NCBI RefSeq assembly: GCF_025466085.1
Contig: NZ_JANLOD010000026.1
Location: forward strand, 1 to 64,000
Direction of reading: 5' to 3'
DNA length: 64,000 nt
Origin: Pseudomonas sp. 14P_8.1_Bac3
GTDB taxonomy: Bacteria; Pseudomonadota; Gammaproteobacteria; Pseudomonadales; Pseudomonadaceae
The notes beneath the pieces were generated by a model. It made no database searches. It saw only the letters and a program-made list of their open reading frames with translations, and was not told the origin of the DNA. Positions 43,852 through 53,148 of this stretch are shown here, one piece after another. Position 1 is the first letter of the stretch, and each line of letters begins with the position of its first letter. The translations under genes and the position numbers were made by a program.

Positions 43852-45204
43852 ATGACGAGCAGCGCCACCGGGCAGGTCAGCCCGCAAACCCTTAGAAAAG
43901 TCATTGTCGCCGCCGGCATCGGCAACTTCGTCGAATGGTTCGACTTCGCGGTGTATGGCTTTCTGGCCACGACCATTGCCCAGCAGTTTTTCCCCAGCGG
44001 CGATGCGAGCGCGGCATTGCTCAAGACCTTTGCGGTGTTCGCCGTGGCCTTTGCTTTTCGCCCGCTTGGTGGGATTTTTTTTGGCAGGCTGGGTGACCGG
44101 ATCGGTCGCAAAAGAACCCTGGCCATGACCATCCTGCTGATGGCGGGTGCGACCACCTTGATCGGTCTGTTGCCCACCTACGCCGCGATCGGGGTGCTGG
44201 CCCCCGTTCTGCTCAGCCTGATCCGCTGCGCCCAGGGCTTTTCTGCCGGGGGCGAGTACGCCGGGGCCTGCGCCTACCTGATGGAGCATGCGCCCAATGA
44301 CAAGCGCGCCTGGTATGGCAGCTTCATTCCGGTCTCGACCTTTGCCGCGTTCGCCTCGGCCGCAGTGGTGGCCTATGCGCTCGAAGCCTCGCTATCGGCC
44401 GAAGCCATGGGCAGTTGGGGCTGGCGCTTGCCGTTCCTGATTGCCGCGCCATTGGGGCTGGTGGGCCTGTACTTGCGCTGGAAACTGGACGAAACCCCGG
44501 CGTTCCAGGCCGTAGCGCAGAGGCATGCGGTTGCGCACTCGCCGATCAAGGACACGCTGCGCAATCATGGTGCGGCGATGTGCTACCTGGGCGCGTTCGT
44601 GTCGCTGACGGCGCTGTCGTTCTACATGTTCACCACCTATTTTGCGACCTACCTGCAAGTCGCCGGCGGCTTGAGCCGCGCGATGGCGTTGCTGGTATCG
44701 CTGATCGCCCTGATGTTCGCCGCGGTGGTTTGCCCGCTGGCCGGGTTGTTTTCGGACCGGGTCGGCCGTCGCAAGACCATGATGACCGCGGGCGTGCTGT
44801 TGATGGTGGCGGTGTATCCGTCGTTCCTGATGGCCAGTTCCGGTTCCTTCGCCGCGTCCATCGTGGGCGTCATGCTGCTGGCGATTGGCGCGGTATTGTG
44901 CAACGTGGTCACCGCCGCCCTGCTTTCGGAAACCTTTCCCACCCGAACCCGCTACACCGCTTCGGCGATCACCTACAACATGGCCTACACCTTGTTCGGC
45001 GGCACCGCGCCGCTGGTGGCCACGTGGCTGATCACCACCACCGGCAGCAACTTGTCGCCGGCGTTCTACCTGATCGCCGTGGCCGTGCTTGCGTTGATCG
45101 GCGGTTTGGCGTTGCCGGAGACGTCGAGGATTTCGCTGCATGATGTGCCGAGTGGGGACCCGCTCAACGACGCGCGCTACAGCGTGAAATCGCAAATTCC
45201 GTAG
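43852..45204 (+). CDS. MFS transporter, metabolite:H+ symporter (MHS) family
   Basis: 450 residues with 12 transmembrane helices. The start GNFVEWFDFAVYGFLATTIAQQFFP and the loop GRLGDRIGRKRTLAMTILLMAGATTLIGLLPTY mark the MHS family (ProP, KgtP, ShiA). RCAQGFSAGGEYAGACAYLMEHAP is helix 4-5. Members import betaines, dicarboxylates, citrate or shikimate with protons; the substrate cannot be chosen here. It is followed by a strong bidirectional terminator. Confidence 0.88.
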   Translation: MTSSATGQVSPQTLRKVIVAAGIGNFVEWFDFAVYGFLATTIAQQFFPSGDASAALLKTFAVFAVAFAFRPLGGIFFGRLGDRIGRKRTLAMTILLMAGATTLIGLLPTYAAIGVLAPVLLSLIRCAQGFSAGGEYAGACAYLMEHAPNDKRAWYGSFIPVSTFAAFASAAVVAYALEASLSAEAMGSWGWRLPFLIAAPLGLVGLYLRWKLDETPAFQAVAQRHAVAHSPIKDTLRNHGAAMCYLGAFVSLTALSFYMFTTYFATYLQVAGGLSRAMALLVSLIALMFAAVVCPLAGLFSDRVGRRKTMMTAGVLLMVAVYPSFLMASSGSFAASIVGVMLLAIGAVLCNVVTAALLSETFPTRTRYTASAITYNMAYTLFGGTAPLVATWLITTTGSNLSPAFYLIAVAVLALIGGLALPETSRISLHDVPSGDPLNDARYSVKSQIP

Positions 45205-45238
45205 GAGCTGCTTGGTTTCCGGAACTCAGACAAAAAAA

Positions 45239-45265
45239 GCCCCGTCACCGAATGCGGTGCGGGGC
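45239..45265. terminator. Bidirectional terminator between MFS and lipoprotein genes
   Basis: GCCCCG, T, CACCG and CGGTG, CGGGGC form a ~12-bp GC-rich stem. An A-run precedes it and AAAAAA follows, giving a T-run on each strand. It lies between convergent genes and should stop both transcripts. Confidence 0.85.
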
Positions 45266-45325
45266 AAAAAATTGGTTGGTTGCGGCCAACCAAAGGAGCT
45301 CAGTGCAAAACGTGTACGGCCGGAC

Positions 45326-45664
45326 TCAGATGCATTCCTGTGCGGCACGTTCAAAACTTGAGGGCAGGAAGTTCGAAGCCAGCAAATGCCGGTCGTAGAC
45401 GAACACCTTGCCGCCGTTGCCAGCCTTGTAAGCCTCCAGCACGTTGTCCGCCGAAACCTTGCTCGGCACCACGATGCGGTAGCTGCGCTGGGTCTGCGAA
45501 ACCGTCGGGTTCAACGCACTGCCCTGCAATTTCGGTATGACGCAGTCAGCGAATTGGGCAGGTGTCTTGTGGGTCTGCAACGTTAATGTCGGGTCGTTCG
45601 GCGCGGAGGCGCAACCGGCAAGCAGCGAGGCAAAAGCCAGGACAGTCACAAATAAAGGGCGCAT
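45326..45664 (-). CDS. Small lipoprotein of unknown function
   Basis: 112 residues. The signal peptide ends with lipobox LLAGC, so Cys is lipid-modified after export. The start at 45664 is preceded by AGGATGAGAG; an ATG 9 bp further upstream has its ribosome site too close. The mature part has no recognised domain (contains QTQRSYRIVVPSKVSADNVLEAYKAG). Copy 2 of the 58-bp conserved element lies ~70 bp upstream of this gene. Confidence 0.8.
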   Translation of the reverse strand: MRPLFVTVLAFASLLAGCASAPNDPTLTLQTHKTPAQFADCVIPKLQGSALNPTVSQTQRSYRIVVPSKVSADNVLEAYKAGNGGKVFVYDRHLLASNFLPSSFERAAQECI

Positions 45665-45731
45665 CACTCTCATCCTGAAAACAAAAAATTCTGTTCATTG
45701 ACTCTCTGGAGCCGATTTTCCGACTATTCCG

Positions 45732-45789
45732 AACAAAACAGAACTTACGTTTGGTAATGGTGACTATTACGTCTAGCGATAGTTACGCC
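45732..45789. repeat. Conserved 58-bp intergenic element, copy 2
   Basis: Gap-free match to 15083-15140 with GAACTT at 45741-45746 and GTTACGCC at 45782-45789, the same 41-bp spacing as in copy 1. It lies between the divergent lipoprotein and unknown small-protein genes, just as copy 1 separates two divergent small genes. Confidence 0.55.
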
Positions 45790-46083
45790 TCGCACAGCGG
45801 GATGCATACTCAATCACCACATGGAAAAACTGATGAGGATCGCTGCTTGAGAACTTTTGACCTGATCCGCGACGCCGTTTTGCCCGACTTCCGCGATCGG
45901 GTGGCCGAATACCTGATCCAGTATGAAAGCGTGCTGCTCGCCGACACCGCGCCCGACCCGGAGCTGACTCGGGCCACTGCCAATCAGTTGCGCGGCTACT
46001 TGCGCGGATTGAACACCACTCGGGTGTTGGGCATGGCTGATTGGGAAGAGCTGGATCGGCGGGTGGTGAATACCTGGCTTTAG
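45757..46083 (+). CDS. Small conserved protein of unknown function
   Basis: About 108 residues if started at ATG 45757, 93 if started at ATG 45802. Neither has a good ribosome site. The second is likelier if the 58-bp element is a promoter. The product is soluble and mainly helical (DLIRDAVLPDFRDRVAEYLIQYESVLLAD, then ANQLRGYLRGL) with no recognised domain. It is a single gene divergent from the small lipoprotein. Confidence 0.65.
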   Translation: MVTITSSDSYASHSGMHTQSPHGKTDEDRCLRTFDLIRDAVLPDFRDRVAEYLIQYESVLLADTAPDPELTRATANQLRGYLRGLNTTRVLGMADWEELDRRVVNTWL

Positions 46084-46152
46084 GTCAATTTGCCCGGTGC
46101 CGCCGCATCCGGCGCCATCCCTGCCAATCCGCCGAGCCTGAGTCTGCGCCTA

Positions 46153-46389
46153 TCAGCCAGGTTGCTCGGCGACTTCAATCCGAGTCAGCCCGACCAGCTC
46201 GGCCTGCTCCAGGATTTCTTCCGGCGTGGCGTCCGCATTGGGCATGATCAGGCTGTTTTCGCCATCGCCAAAATGCAGTTGTAACAGGTGCATGGCCGCT
46301 TCATGGACGGGCAGCTGCGGCTGTTTGAATTCGAACGTCTGCGTGCGGGGTTCGCCGTTGAACAGGTATTCAAGGGTGTAGAGATGCAT
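46153..46389 (-). CDS. Small protein of unknown function (78 aa)
   Basis: 78 residues, cytosolic. It reads like a real small protein: HLYTLEYLFNGEPRTQTFEF gives beta strands, followed by an amphipathic helix (VHEAAMHLLQLHFG), and it ends in an acidic segment (TPEEILEQAELVGLTRIEV). No motif is recognised. It is flanked by a plus-strand unknown gene and a plus-strand lipoprotein gene. Confidence 0.65.
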   Translation of the reverse strand: MHLYTLEYLFNGEPRTQTFEFKQPQLPVHEAAMHLLQLHFGDGENSLIMPNADATPEEILEQAELVGLTRIEVAEQPG

Positions 46390-46539
46390 GGTGGGATCCT
46401 CGTGACGGGAGAAGTGTGACTGCTTATCCTGACCAGCCAGTCAGCTTCCAGTTCAACTGCATTGGGCGCTGTCTTATCATCTAATCTGATAAGCACGCGC
46501 TCCACACACGCTGCCAGACGCATTTTGCAGGACATCGCC

Positions 46540-46833
46540 ATGACCCAAAAAACAGCGCGACACGTCTCGTCATGGATCCTGCCCTCCCTGCTCGCGCTCA
46601 ACATGGCGTTGATTGGAGGGTGTTCCGGCAAGGGGACTCGCTATTCGACGGCAAACGTCGGTTCCAGTTGCTACGCCAAAGCACTGCCCACTTCCGGCGA
46701 GGGCGGCCTTGCGTGGGGAGACACCTTGAGCATGGCGCGCAGCAAATCCCTGAACAATTGCATCCGCTACGCCGGCCGATCCGGGGGCACGCCGGACACC
46801 TGTCAAGTGGTGTTGGCCGAGTGCCGAAAGTAG
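46540..46833 (+). CDS. Small lipoprotein of unknown function (97 aa)
   Basis: 97 residues from the ATG at 46540 (CAGGA 7 bp upstream). The N-terminus is basic, then a hydrophobic stretch ending IGGC gives a lipobox. The mature part has several Cys residues (SSCYAK, NNCIRYAG, DTCQVV, AECRK), suggesting disulfides. No recognised domain. Separated from the TonB-dependent receptor by a REP element. Confidence 0.75.
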   Translation: MTQKTARHVSSWILPSLLALNMALIGGCSGKGTRYSTANVGSSCYAKALPTSGEGGLAWGDTLSMARSKSLNNCIRYAGRSGGTPDTCQVVLAECRK

Positions 46834-46865
46834 CGCTCCAGAGAACCTTCAGATACCGCATTACC

Positions 46866-46950
46866 CGTAGGAGCCAGCTTGCTGGCGATGGGCGTAAGCG
46901 CGCCGCGTTGATCCAGCCAGCTCGCGTTATCGTTAGCGACCCTCGCCAAA
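46866..46950. repeat. Degenerate REPIN before the TonB-dependent receptor
   Basis: GTAGGAGCCAGCTTGCTGGCG is intact at 46866. The second arm is degenerate (GCGACCCTCGCCAAAAAC). The inner sequence CGCCGCGTTGAT and CGCGTTATCGTTAGC matches the 50311 copy. Confidence 0.75.
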
Positions 46951-47032
46951 AACAGAATCGCCATGTGTTTCCTTCGTTCTTGCTGACGTCGCAATTGTTC
47001 ACTGCCCGTTCCTGCACGTCTGGAGTTTCCCA

Positions 47033-49159
47033 ATGCCCTCGCCCAAATCCTTGCCCGCTGCGCTGCTGGGCCTGGCCCTTGTTTGTCCGGCCATTACCGA
47101 AGCCCAAGGCCTGGAGCTTGGACAAGTGCTGATCGGGGCGGAGGATCAGAGCGGCGAAGACGCGTCGATCGAGGAAGCGCAGGCGCGGCTGGCCCAGGTG
47201 CCCGGCGGCACCAACGTGGTGGATCTGCGCCGCCCGCTGCAAGGCCGCGTGGCGAGCAATCAGGATGTGCTGGCTTACCAGCCAGGCGTCTATGCGCAGT
47301 CGGCGGGTAACGAAGGGGTGAAGATCTCTATCCGCGGATCAGGGATCAACCGCGCACCGGGCGCCCACGCCTCGGGGTTGTACACGCTGCTTGACGGTCT
47401 GCCACTGACCGGCCCCGGCGGCACGCCCTACGAGTTGCTGGAACCGCTGTGGCTCGATCACGTGGAAGTGTTGCGCGGCGCCAACGGCTTCGATCGCGGC
47501 GCGCTGGCCTTGGGCGGCGCAGTCGATTACGTCAGCCACACCGGCTACAACGCAGCGAAGTTGCAGGTGCGTTACGCCATGGGCAGCCACGGCTATCAAC
47601 AGCGTCAGGTCAGCTCCGGGCAAGTGCTGGGCGATTTCGATTACTACGTGGCCGTGACCGATGCGCGTGCCGACGGCTACCAGGACCACACGAACAGCGA
47701 CAGCCAGGGCGTCATCGCCAACTTCGGTTATCGCTTCAATCCCAACCTGGACACCCGTTTCTACCTGCGCTATCGCCAGACCGACAACGACCTCGCCGGG
47801 CGCGTGACCAAGCGTTCCATCGAGCATACCCCACGCGCAGCCAACCCCGCGTACGTGGCGCGGGACGACAGCCGAGAGCAGCCAGGCAGCACCTTCATCG
47901 GCAACAAGACCACGTTCTATCTCGATGACGATTCGAGCATCCAGACCGGCCTTGTCTACCACGACTATCCGATGGATTTGCGCGAGGGGCCGAACCGTTT
48001 GACGGTGGCGTACACGGACGTCAGCGGCACCTTCGACTACAAGCGCCGCGATACCCTCTGGGGCCTGGAAAGCCGCAGCACGGTGGGTCTGCGCGTGACC
48101 AAGCACCTGCCGAATGATGGCGCCAGCGAGTGGGTGCGCATCCCTACCGGCAACACCGCCGGCTATGAGCCGGGCACGCACATGCGCGACTTCACTTATC
48201 AGGGTTCGGACACGGTTCTGCATCTGGGCAATGACCTGGAGATCGCCGACGACCTGTGGCTGACCACGGGGCTCGCCGCGATCTACACCCGCCGCGAAAG
48301 CGCGGTGACTTACCCCGACGGCGGAGGCAAGACCAGCATGAACGACTGGGACTATGCGCCGCGAATCGGTCTGCGCTACCAACTGACGCCCGATTTGCAG
48401 CTGTTCGGCAACCTCAGTCGCTCGGTCGAAGCGCCGCATCCGTGGTCGCTGATTTACAGCGCCAACCAGCGGTTTCCGGTAGGCAGCGGCCCCGCCACCG
48501 GCACCCAACGCGACCCGATCGAGCTGCAGAACCAGACTGCGACCACCCTGGAACTCGGCGGTCGCGGCGACAGCAGCGTCGGGCAATGGAGCCTGGCCTG
48601 GTACTACGCCCAGGTGCGCCACGAATTGCTCTCGGTGTTGCCGGATGCCAACGCCATCACGCCCTATGAACTCAACGCCAGCCCCACCGTGCACCAGGGC
48701 GTCGAAGCCAGCCTGAACAGCGATCTTTGGACGCGGGACGATGGCGGCCGACTGAGTTTGCGCCAGAGCTATACCTTCAGCGACTTCCATTACCGCGACG
48801 ACGACCGCTTTGGCGACAACCGCCTGCCGGGCCTGCCGATGCATTACTATCAGGGCGAACTGCGCTACGACTGGCCGCTGGGCTTCTTCGCAGCGCTGAA
48901 CACCCAATTGACCTCAAAAGTGGCGGTGGATTACGCCAACAGCTACGACGCCGACCCCTACGCCCTGTTCGGCACCACCGTCGGCTACAACGCCCCCAAG
49001 GGCGACTGGCAGACCTGGCTGGACGTGCGCAACCTGACCAACAAACGCTACGCCGCCACCGTCACGCCAGGCTACGACGACAAAGGGCTGGACGCCGCAC
49101 GGTCGACGCCGGGTGAAGGTTTGGGGGTATATGTCGGGGTGTCGTGGAGCCTGCTCTGA
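47033..49159 (+). CDS. TonB-dependent outer-membrane receptor (FecA-like)
   Basis: 708 residues with a signal peptide (about 1-24, ending ITEAQG). The plug domain includes QGRVASNQDVLAYQPGVYAQSAGNEGVKISIRGSGI and GGTPYELLEPLWLDHVEVLRGANGF. A 22-strand barrel fills the remainder, with LFGNLSRSVEAPHPWSLI and the C-terminal DVRNLTNKRYAATVTPGYDDKG. The likely substrate is a ferric siderophore or ferric citrate-like chelate. No N-terminal signalling domain for a sigma factor is seen. An AraC regulator follows 42 bp downstream on the same strand and probably controls it. Confidence 0.92.
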   Translation: MPSPKSLPAALLGLALVCPAITEAQGLELGQVLIGAEDQSGEDASIEEAQARLAQVPGGTNVVDLRRPLQGRVASNQDVLAYQPGVYAQSAGNEGVKISIRGSGINRAPGAHASGLYTLLDGLPLTGPGGTPYELLEPLWLDHVEVLRGANGFDRGALALGGAVDYVSHTGYNAAKLQVRYAMGSHGYQQRQVSSGQVLGDFDYYVAVTDARADGYQDHTNSDSQGVIANFGYRFNPNLDTRFYLRYRQTDNDLAGRVTKRSIEHTPRAANPAYVARDDSREQPGSTFIGNKTTFYLDDDSSIQTGLVYHDYPMDLREGPNRLTVAYTDVSGTFDYKRRDTLWGLESRSTVGLRVTKHLPNDGASEWVRIPTGNTAGYEPGTHMRDFTYQGSDTVLHLGNDLEIADDLWLTTGLAAIYTRRESAVTYPDGGGKTSMNDWDYAPRIGLRYQLTPDLQLFGNLSRSVEAPHPWSLIYSANQRFPVGSGPATGTQRDPIELQNQTATTLELGGRGDSSVGQWSLAWYYAQVRHELLSVLPDANAITPYELNASPTVHQGVEASLNSDLWTRDDGGRLSLRQSYTFSDFHYRDDDRFGDNRLPGLPMHYYQGELRYDWPLGFFAALNTQLTSKVAVDYANSYDADPYALFGTTVGYNAPKGDWQTWLDVRNLTNKRYAATVTPGYDDKGLDAARSTPGEGLGVYVGVSWSLL

Positions 49160-49201
49160 GTTTTTTATCCAGCAGTATGAAATAGCGAAGGGAGACTGGC
49201 A

Positions 49202-50107
49202 GTGACGAGCGCAGAGCGAACCTCAGCGACCGGCCTGGAAGCGCATATCCGCGGAGTACGCCTGGCGGCGTCTGACGATGTTTCAGCGAAAGACGTGCTG
49301 GTGCAGATTTTTACCCGAGAGCGGGCCGAGCCGAGTCTGGTCGTTCCCGCCGTGGCCGAACCGTTGATTGTCTGGGTGCTGTCCGGGGAAGCGGCCATCG
49401 AGGAAAGAGAGCCGGGAGAGGACTGGGTGGCGAGCGCGGTTCGCCAGGGCGACTTTTTCCTGACCACCTCGGCGGTGCCCTATGAAATGCGTTGGCAAGT
49501 CACCAGTGCCGCCCCCTTTGTGGTCATGCACGTTTACCTCGGACTGCAGCTACTGGAGCGCGCCATCGAAGAAACCGATCAAGGCGTGCCCGATGCCATA
49601 CGCTTGCGCGAAGTCTCCGGAGGACGCGATGAGGCGCTGTCGTTGCTGCTCGAACAATTCAGGCTCGAACTGACGACCTCGGCGCAAACCAGCCCGCTCT
49701 TGATGCAGGGCATCGCGCAATGCCTGGCCGTGCACCTGGCCCGCCATTATCGCGACGACAACGCCGAAAACATTGCCCTACGCAATGCCCTCCCCGCCTA
49801 TAAGCTTCGGCGCGTGGTGAGCGTAATGGAGAACACCCTCGACGAAGAATTTCGTTTGTCCGAACTGGCGCACGAAATCGGCCTGAGCGAATACCATTTC
49901 AGTCGCCTGTTCAAACGCGCCACAGGCCACTCACCCTCCCAATATTTCATCAAGCTGCGAATGACCAGGGCCAAGCAACTGCTGGCCGAGACCGACCGAA
50001 GCATCATCGATATCGGCATGGACGTCGGCTACAGCAGCGCCAGCCATTTTTCCCAGGTGTTCAAGCGCGAAGTCGGCGTCACACCGAGCCATTACCGCAG
50101 GCCCTGA
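49202..50107 (+). CDS. AraC-family transcriptional regulator (cupin type)
   Basis: 301 residues from a GTG start with GGGAGA upstream. The N-terminal part (about 20-185) is an AraC cupin domain with PLIVWVLSGEAAIEERE. The C-terminal double HTH (about 200-300) is of high quality: LSELAHEIGLSEYHFSRLFKRATGHSPSQYF, then IIDIGMDVGYSSASHFSQVFKREVGVTPSHYRR. It lies 42 bp after the receptor gene, so an operon and ligand-dependent activation of the receptor are likely. Confidence 0.92.
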   Translation: MTSAERTSATGLEAHIRGVRLAASDDVSAKDVLVQIFTRERAEPSLVVPAVAEPLIVWVLSGEAAIEEREPGEDWVASAVRQGDFFLTTSAVPYEMRWQVTSAAPFVVMHVYLGLQLLERAIEETDQGVPDAIRLREVSGGRDEALSLLLEQFRLELTTSAQTSPLLMQGIAQCLAVHLARHYRDDNAENIALRNALPAYKLRRVVSVMENTLDEEFRLSELAHEIGLSEYHFSRLFKRATGHSPSQYFIKLRMTRAKQLLAETDRSIIDIGMDVGYSSASHFSQVFKREVGVTPSHYRRP

Positions 50108-50137
50108 CGCGACACCGCGCAGAATTCCGGCCGCAAG

Positions 50138-50227
50138 AGCCTGCTCGCGAGGGACGTAAACGATGACGCGGGCTTTCTGAAGAAACGCGGCGTTCTCGAG
50201 TTCATCGCGAGCATGCTCGTTCCTACA
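50138..50227. repeat. REP-type pair, GAGC family
   Basis: AGCCTGCTCGCGAG (50138) faces TCGCGAGCATGCTCGTTCCTACAG (to 50227) across ~55 bp. It lies 30 bp after the AraC gene. It is followed within 85 bp by a REPIN of the other sequence type. Confidence 0.7.
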
Positions 50228-50310
50228 GTTGGGGTGTGGGCAGTGGTCATAGCCCTGCGACGCTACCCACTTGCCGCCCAACGCGTTGTAGCCCGCAACA
50301 AACTCAACCC

Positions 50311-50411
50311 CTGTAGGAGCCAGCTTGCTGGCGATGTACGCAAGGGCGCCGCGTTGATTCAGGCTGCACGCGTTATCGTTGGCCACCATCGCTGGCAAGC
50401 CGGCTCCTACA
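50311..50411. repeat. REPIN after the AraC gene
   Basis: CTGTAGGAGCCAGCTTGCTGG (50311) faces CGCTGGCAAGCCGGCTCCTAC (to 50411). It is nearly the same as the element at 32543 in length and inner sequence. The whole 50108-50467 gap holds only these repeats. Confidence 0.85.
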
Positions 50412-50467
50412 TATCTCCGCGTCCTCGGTGACAACCACGCTTTGCTCGACCGGTAATACGCGTCGGC

Positions 50468-52054
50468 CTACTGACCCCTCCTGATCATGTCGGCCGCCTT
50501 CTCACCGATCATGATGCACACAGCATTAGGGTTGCCGGATATCAACGTGGGCATGATCGATGCATCAGCAACACGCAGCCCTTCCACGTCGTGTACCTTG
50601 AGATTCGGCGCAACCACCGAGTGCTCATCCACCCCCATGCGGCACGTGCCGGAAGGATGCAGCGCCGCGTGGGCTTCTTCATGGCAGAACTTTCTCATGG
50701 CCTCTCGAGTGCTGACCGCCGCGTCTGGCACATGCCGCCTGGCCAGATAGGGTTTGAACGCGGCTTGGGACATGATCGCCTCCCCCACCAGGCAGCCATC
50801 CACCAGGCTTTCGATGTCGTACGGGTCGGAGAAATAGTTGGGCACGATGCGCGGCGGTGACATTGGGTCGGCGGAATACAGTTCGACGTAGCCCCGGGAC
50901 CTGGGACGGATCTGGCCGAGGTTCAAGGTGCAGCCATTCCCCCCCGGCACCGAGTCGACGCCCTCTTCAATGCCAGCGCCGACCACCATGAAATACTGGA
51001 TATCCGGGTTGGCCGCCGCCTTGTCGCCCCACCAGAACGCCCCGCCTTCAATCAGGTTGGACGCCGCCGGGCCTTGCCTGAACAGGGCGTACTGCAAGCC
51101 CGCCATCATCTTCCAGTGCAGCTTCTTGTATTTGTCGTAGCTGTGCGGCCCGGTCAGTTCATAGACCAGCGACACTTCGATATGGTCCTGTAGGTTCTGC
51201 CCGACACCGGGCAGATCCTTGACGACTTTGATCCCCTGTTTTTCCAGGTGCGCGGCCGGGCCGATGCCCGACAACATCAACAAGCGCGGGGAGTTGATGG
51301 CGCCGGCCGACAGCACGATCTCTTTTTCCGCATGCATGACCTGCCGCACGCCGTTCTCGACGTACTCGACGCCGATGGCCTTGCTGCCCTGGGTCAAGAT
51401 GCGGATCACCCGGCAGCCGGTCTTCACCGTCAGGTTCTTGCGAGCCTTGGCCGGCGCCAGGTAGGCCACCGCCGCACTGCTGCGAAAACCATTTTTTGCG
51501 GTGATCTGATACAACCCGCATCCCTCAGGGTGACCCGAGTTGAAGTCTTCGTTATACGGCAGACCGTATTGCTGGCAGGCGCGCAACCATACTTTGGTCA
51601 GCGGATGGATATTGATCGGGTCAGAAACACCCAGCGGCCCGCCAACGCCATGCACGTCGTTGCAGAAGCGCTCGTTATCCTCGGCTTTTTTGAAGTAAGG
51701 CAGAACGTCCTGGTAGGACCAGCCCGTCGCCCCTTGTTCGACCCAGCCGTCGTAGTCGGCGGGCACGCCGCGGATGTAAATCATCGCATTCACCGAACTG
51801 CCGCCACCCAGCACGCTGGCCTGGACCATGGTCGGCGTTTCAGTCCGGCGCTGATCTTCGGTGGGCTCCCATGCATAGCGCTTGAGCAGCGGACCTTGCG
51901 CGGTTTTATAGTAGGCACCGGGAATATGGATGTAGGGATTGCGATCGCGCGGTCCCTCTTCAAAAAGAACCACCGACGCAGACGCCTCTTCGCTGAGTCT
52001 CGAGGCCACCGTGCAGCCTGTCGAGCCGCCTCCGATTACGATGAAATCCACCAT
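50468..52054 (-). CDS. GMC-family FAD oxidoreductase (choline dehydrogenase-like)
   Basis: 528 residues. The FAD-binding start [21 protein letters not shown] is canonical. [21 protein letters not shown] is the GMC signature 1, and [19 protein letters not shown] is signature 2. The C-terminus has HPSGTCRMG and [20 protein letters not shown], with the catalytic His and Asn. It oxidises an alcohol, perhaps a sugar or polyol, in the cytosol. It lies 57 bp after the isomerase gene, which has the shared regulon promoter. A paralogue starts at 63886, so the locus is bracketed by two GMC genes. Confidence 0.92.
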   Translation of the reverse strand: MVDFIVIGGGSTGCTVASRLSEEASASVVLFEEGPRDRNPYIHIPGAYYKTAQGPLLKRYAWEPTEDQRRTETPTMVQASVLGGGSSVNAMIYIRGVPADYDGWVEQGATGWSYQDVLPYFKKAEDNERFCNDVHGVGGPLGVSDPINIHPLTKVWLRACQQYGLPYNEDFNSGHPEGCGLYQITAKNGFRSSAAVAYLAPAKARKNLTVKTGCRVIRILTQGSKAIGVEYVENGVRQVMHAEKEIVLSAGAINSPRLLMLSGIGPAAHLEKQGIKVVKDLPGVGQNLQDHIEVSLVYELTGPHSYDKYKKLHWKMMAGLQYALFRQGPAASNLIEGGAFWWGDKAAANPDIQYFMVVGAGIEEGVDSVPGGNGCTLNLGQIRPRSRGYVELYSADPMSPPRIVPNYFSDPYDIESLVDGCLVGEAIMSQAAFKPYLARRHVPDAAVSTREAMRKFCHEEAHAALHPSGTCRMGVDEHSVVAPNLKVHDVEGLRVADASIMPTLISGNPNAVCIMIGEKAADMIRRGQ

Positions 52055-52111
52055 GACGACTTGATACCTTTTATGAGGTGCAGATTGTAAGAACGGGGGT
52101 TTTAAAGCGCG

Positions 52112-52996
52112 TTAACGTCCAACCAGGCTGGCTAAAAGCGCCTTTAAATCTTTCGCGACCTCATAACTGTTTTGTTGCTGCTGCTTTTTGCAAAACAACT
52201 CACAGCTCCACCATCCCTCGTAACCGGTGGCTTTCACCGCGTCCGTCCACTCGCGCAGGTTCAATATCCCCTGCCCCGTCGGTACGTCGCGGAGGATTTC
52301 CTCATTGGGGATACCACCGGAAAACGGCAGCGAGTCACACACGTGCACGCCGTAGATCACGTCTTTGTTCATGCGTGCGATGTCTTCGGGTGTCACGCCG
52401 GACGTGAAGCAATGCCAGTAGTCAATCACTATCTTCACGTTGTCGCGTTCGCTGCGCTCGATCAGCTGCAGTTGATGCTCAAGCGTATTCAGAGGCGTCC
52501 ATGACAGCGCTTCCAGGTAGAGCAGAACGTCGTACTGCCTGGCCAGGTCGGCGAGCAACGCCAGGTTGTGCGCGGTCAACGCATATTGTTCAGGCTCGGA
52601 CCACCCCAGCAAACCGCTGTAATGAGGGCTCGTGCCGTGCTGCTGGTAATCGATCACGGCCTGAACGTTGATGGGGCCGGTGAGCACCTGAACACCTTTG
52701 GCGCCGACCAGTCTGGCCAACTGAAATAGCCGTTCCGCTTCCTTCAACAAATCATCGCGCTCGGCGCCCTGGCGTTCGATGTCCCGCAGGTAACCCATGC
52801 CGGTGACGGGGATATCCTTGAGTAACGCTTTGAGTTCCGGCTCCGAATAACCGGCCTGAAGATAAGCCTCCAGTTTGCCGCTGTAGATTTCCAGCGCATC
52901 GAAACCGAGGGTCTTCGCCATGTCGATGTCCATGGCCAGCGTTGAATGCTTGGCGACCGTGGAATGCAAGGCCAGGATGTTTTTTTGAGTGTTCAT
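52112..52996 (-). CDS. Sugar phosphate isomerase/epimerase-like TIM barrel protein
   Basis: 294 residues of the AP-endonuclease-2-like xylose isomerase barrel (IolE/Hyi type). Metal ligands are suggested by LYLEALSWTPLN (Glu), IVIDYWHCF (Asp, His), GVHVCDSLPF (His, Asp) and WSCELFCKK (Glu). It would isomerise or epimerise a keto sugar. The start has AGGAGCC upstream. A promoter with the shared three-box arrangement ends 25 bp before the ATG, at 53021-53086. It forms an operon with the GMC oxidoreductase. Confidence 0.9.
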   Translation of the reverse strand: MNTQKNILALHSTVAKHSTLAMDIDMAKTLGFDALEIYSGKLEAYLQAGYSEPELKALLKDIPVTGMGYLRDIERQGAERDDLLKEAERLFQLARLVGAKGVQVLTGPINVQAVIDYQQHGTSPHYSGLLGWSEPEQYALTAHNLALLADLARQYDVLLYLEALSWTPLNTLEHQLQLIERSERDNVKIVIDYWHCFTSGVTPEDIARMNKDVIYGVHVCDSLPFSGGIPNEEILRDVPTGQGILNLREWTDAVKATGYEGWWSCELFCKKQQQQNSYEVAKDLKALLASLVGR

Positions 52997-53020
52997 GTCA
53001 GGCTCCTACCGTTGCTTCCC

Positions 53021-53086
53021 AGTGTAGAGGGATAGGGTTCCGGTAGTGATTTCGCACTTGCAGGAAATCCGGCGCAACCTGACGCA
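53021..53086 (-). promoter_or_regulatory. Shared three-box promoter, copy C (isomerase-GMC operon)
   Basis: On the minus strand: TGCGTCA (53086-53080), 3 nt, TGCGCC (53076-53071), 14 nt, TGCGAAAT (53056-53049). The last T begins a -35-like TCACTA, then 17 nt, then -10 TACACT (53026-53021). Every spacing matches copies A and B. An 11-bp perfect inverted repeat (53076-53086 with 53092-53102) adds an inverse TGCGTCA. The boxes are seen directly; activator binding is inferred. Confidence 0.65.
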
Positions 53087-53111
53087 GTGGCTGCGTCAGG
53101 TTTAATGACCT

Positions 53112-53141
53112 GAGGGAGCGGGCTTGCTCGCTCCCACAGGA
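53112..53141. repeat. Single REP element after the GH3 gene
   Basis: GGGAGCGGGCTTGCTCGCTCCC is a near-perfect hairpin between the GH3 pair and the isomerase promoter. It may help end transcription of the GH3 pair. Confidence 0.7.
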
Positions 53142-53148
53142 ATTGGCG

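Noticed and set aside
47339..48907. 522-codon minus-strand frame opposite the TonB-dependent receptor
   Set aside because: It is antisense to an intact receptor, with a low-complexity Val/Ala/His-rich product.
53076..53102. Perfect hairpin considered as a terminator of the GH3 operon
   Set aside because: On the minus strand it is followed by GCGCCG, not a T-run. It is better explained as part of the three-box promoter.
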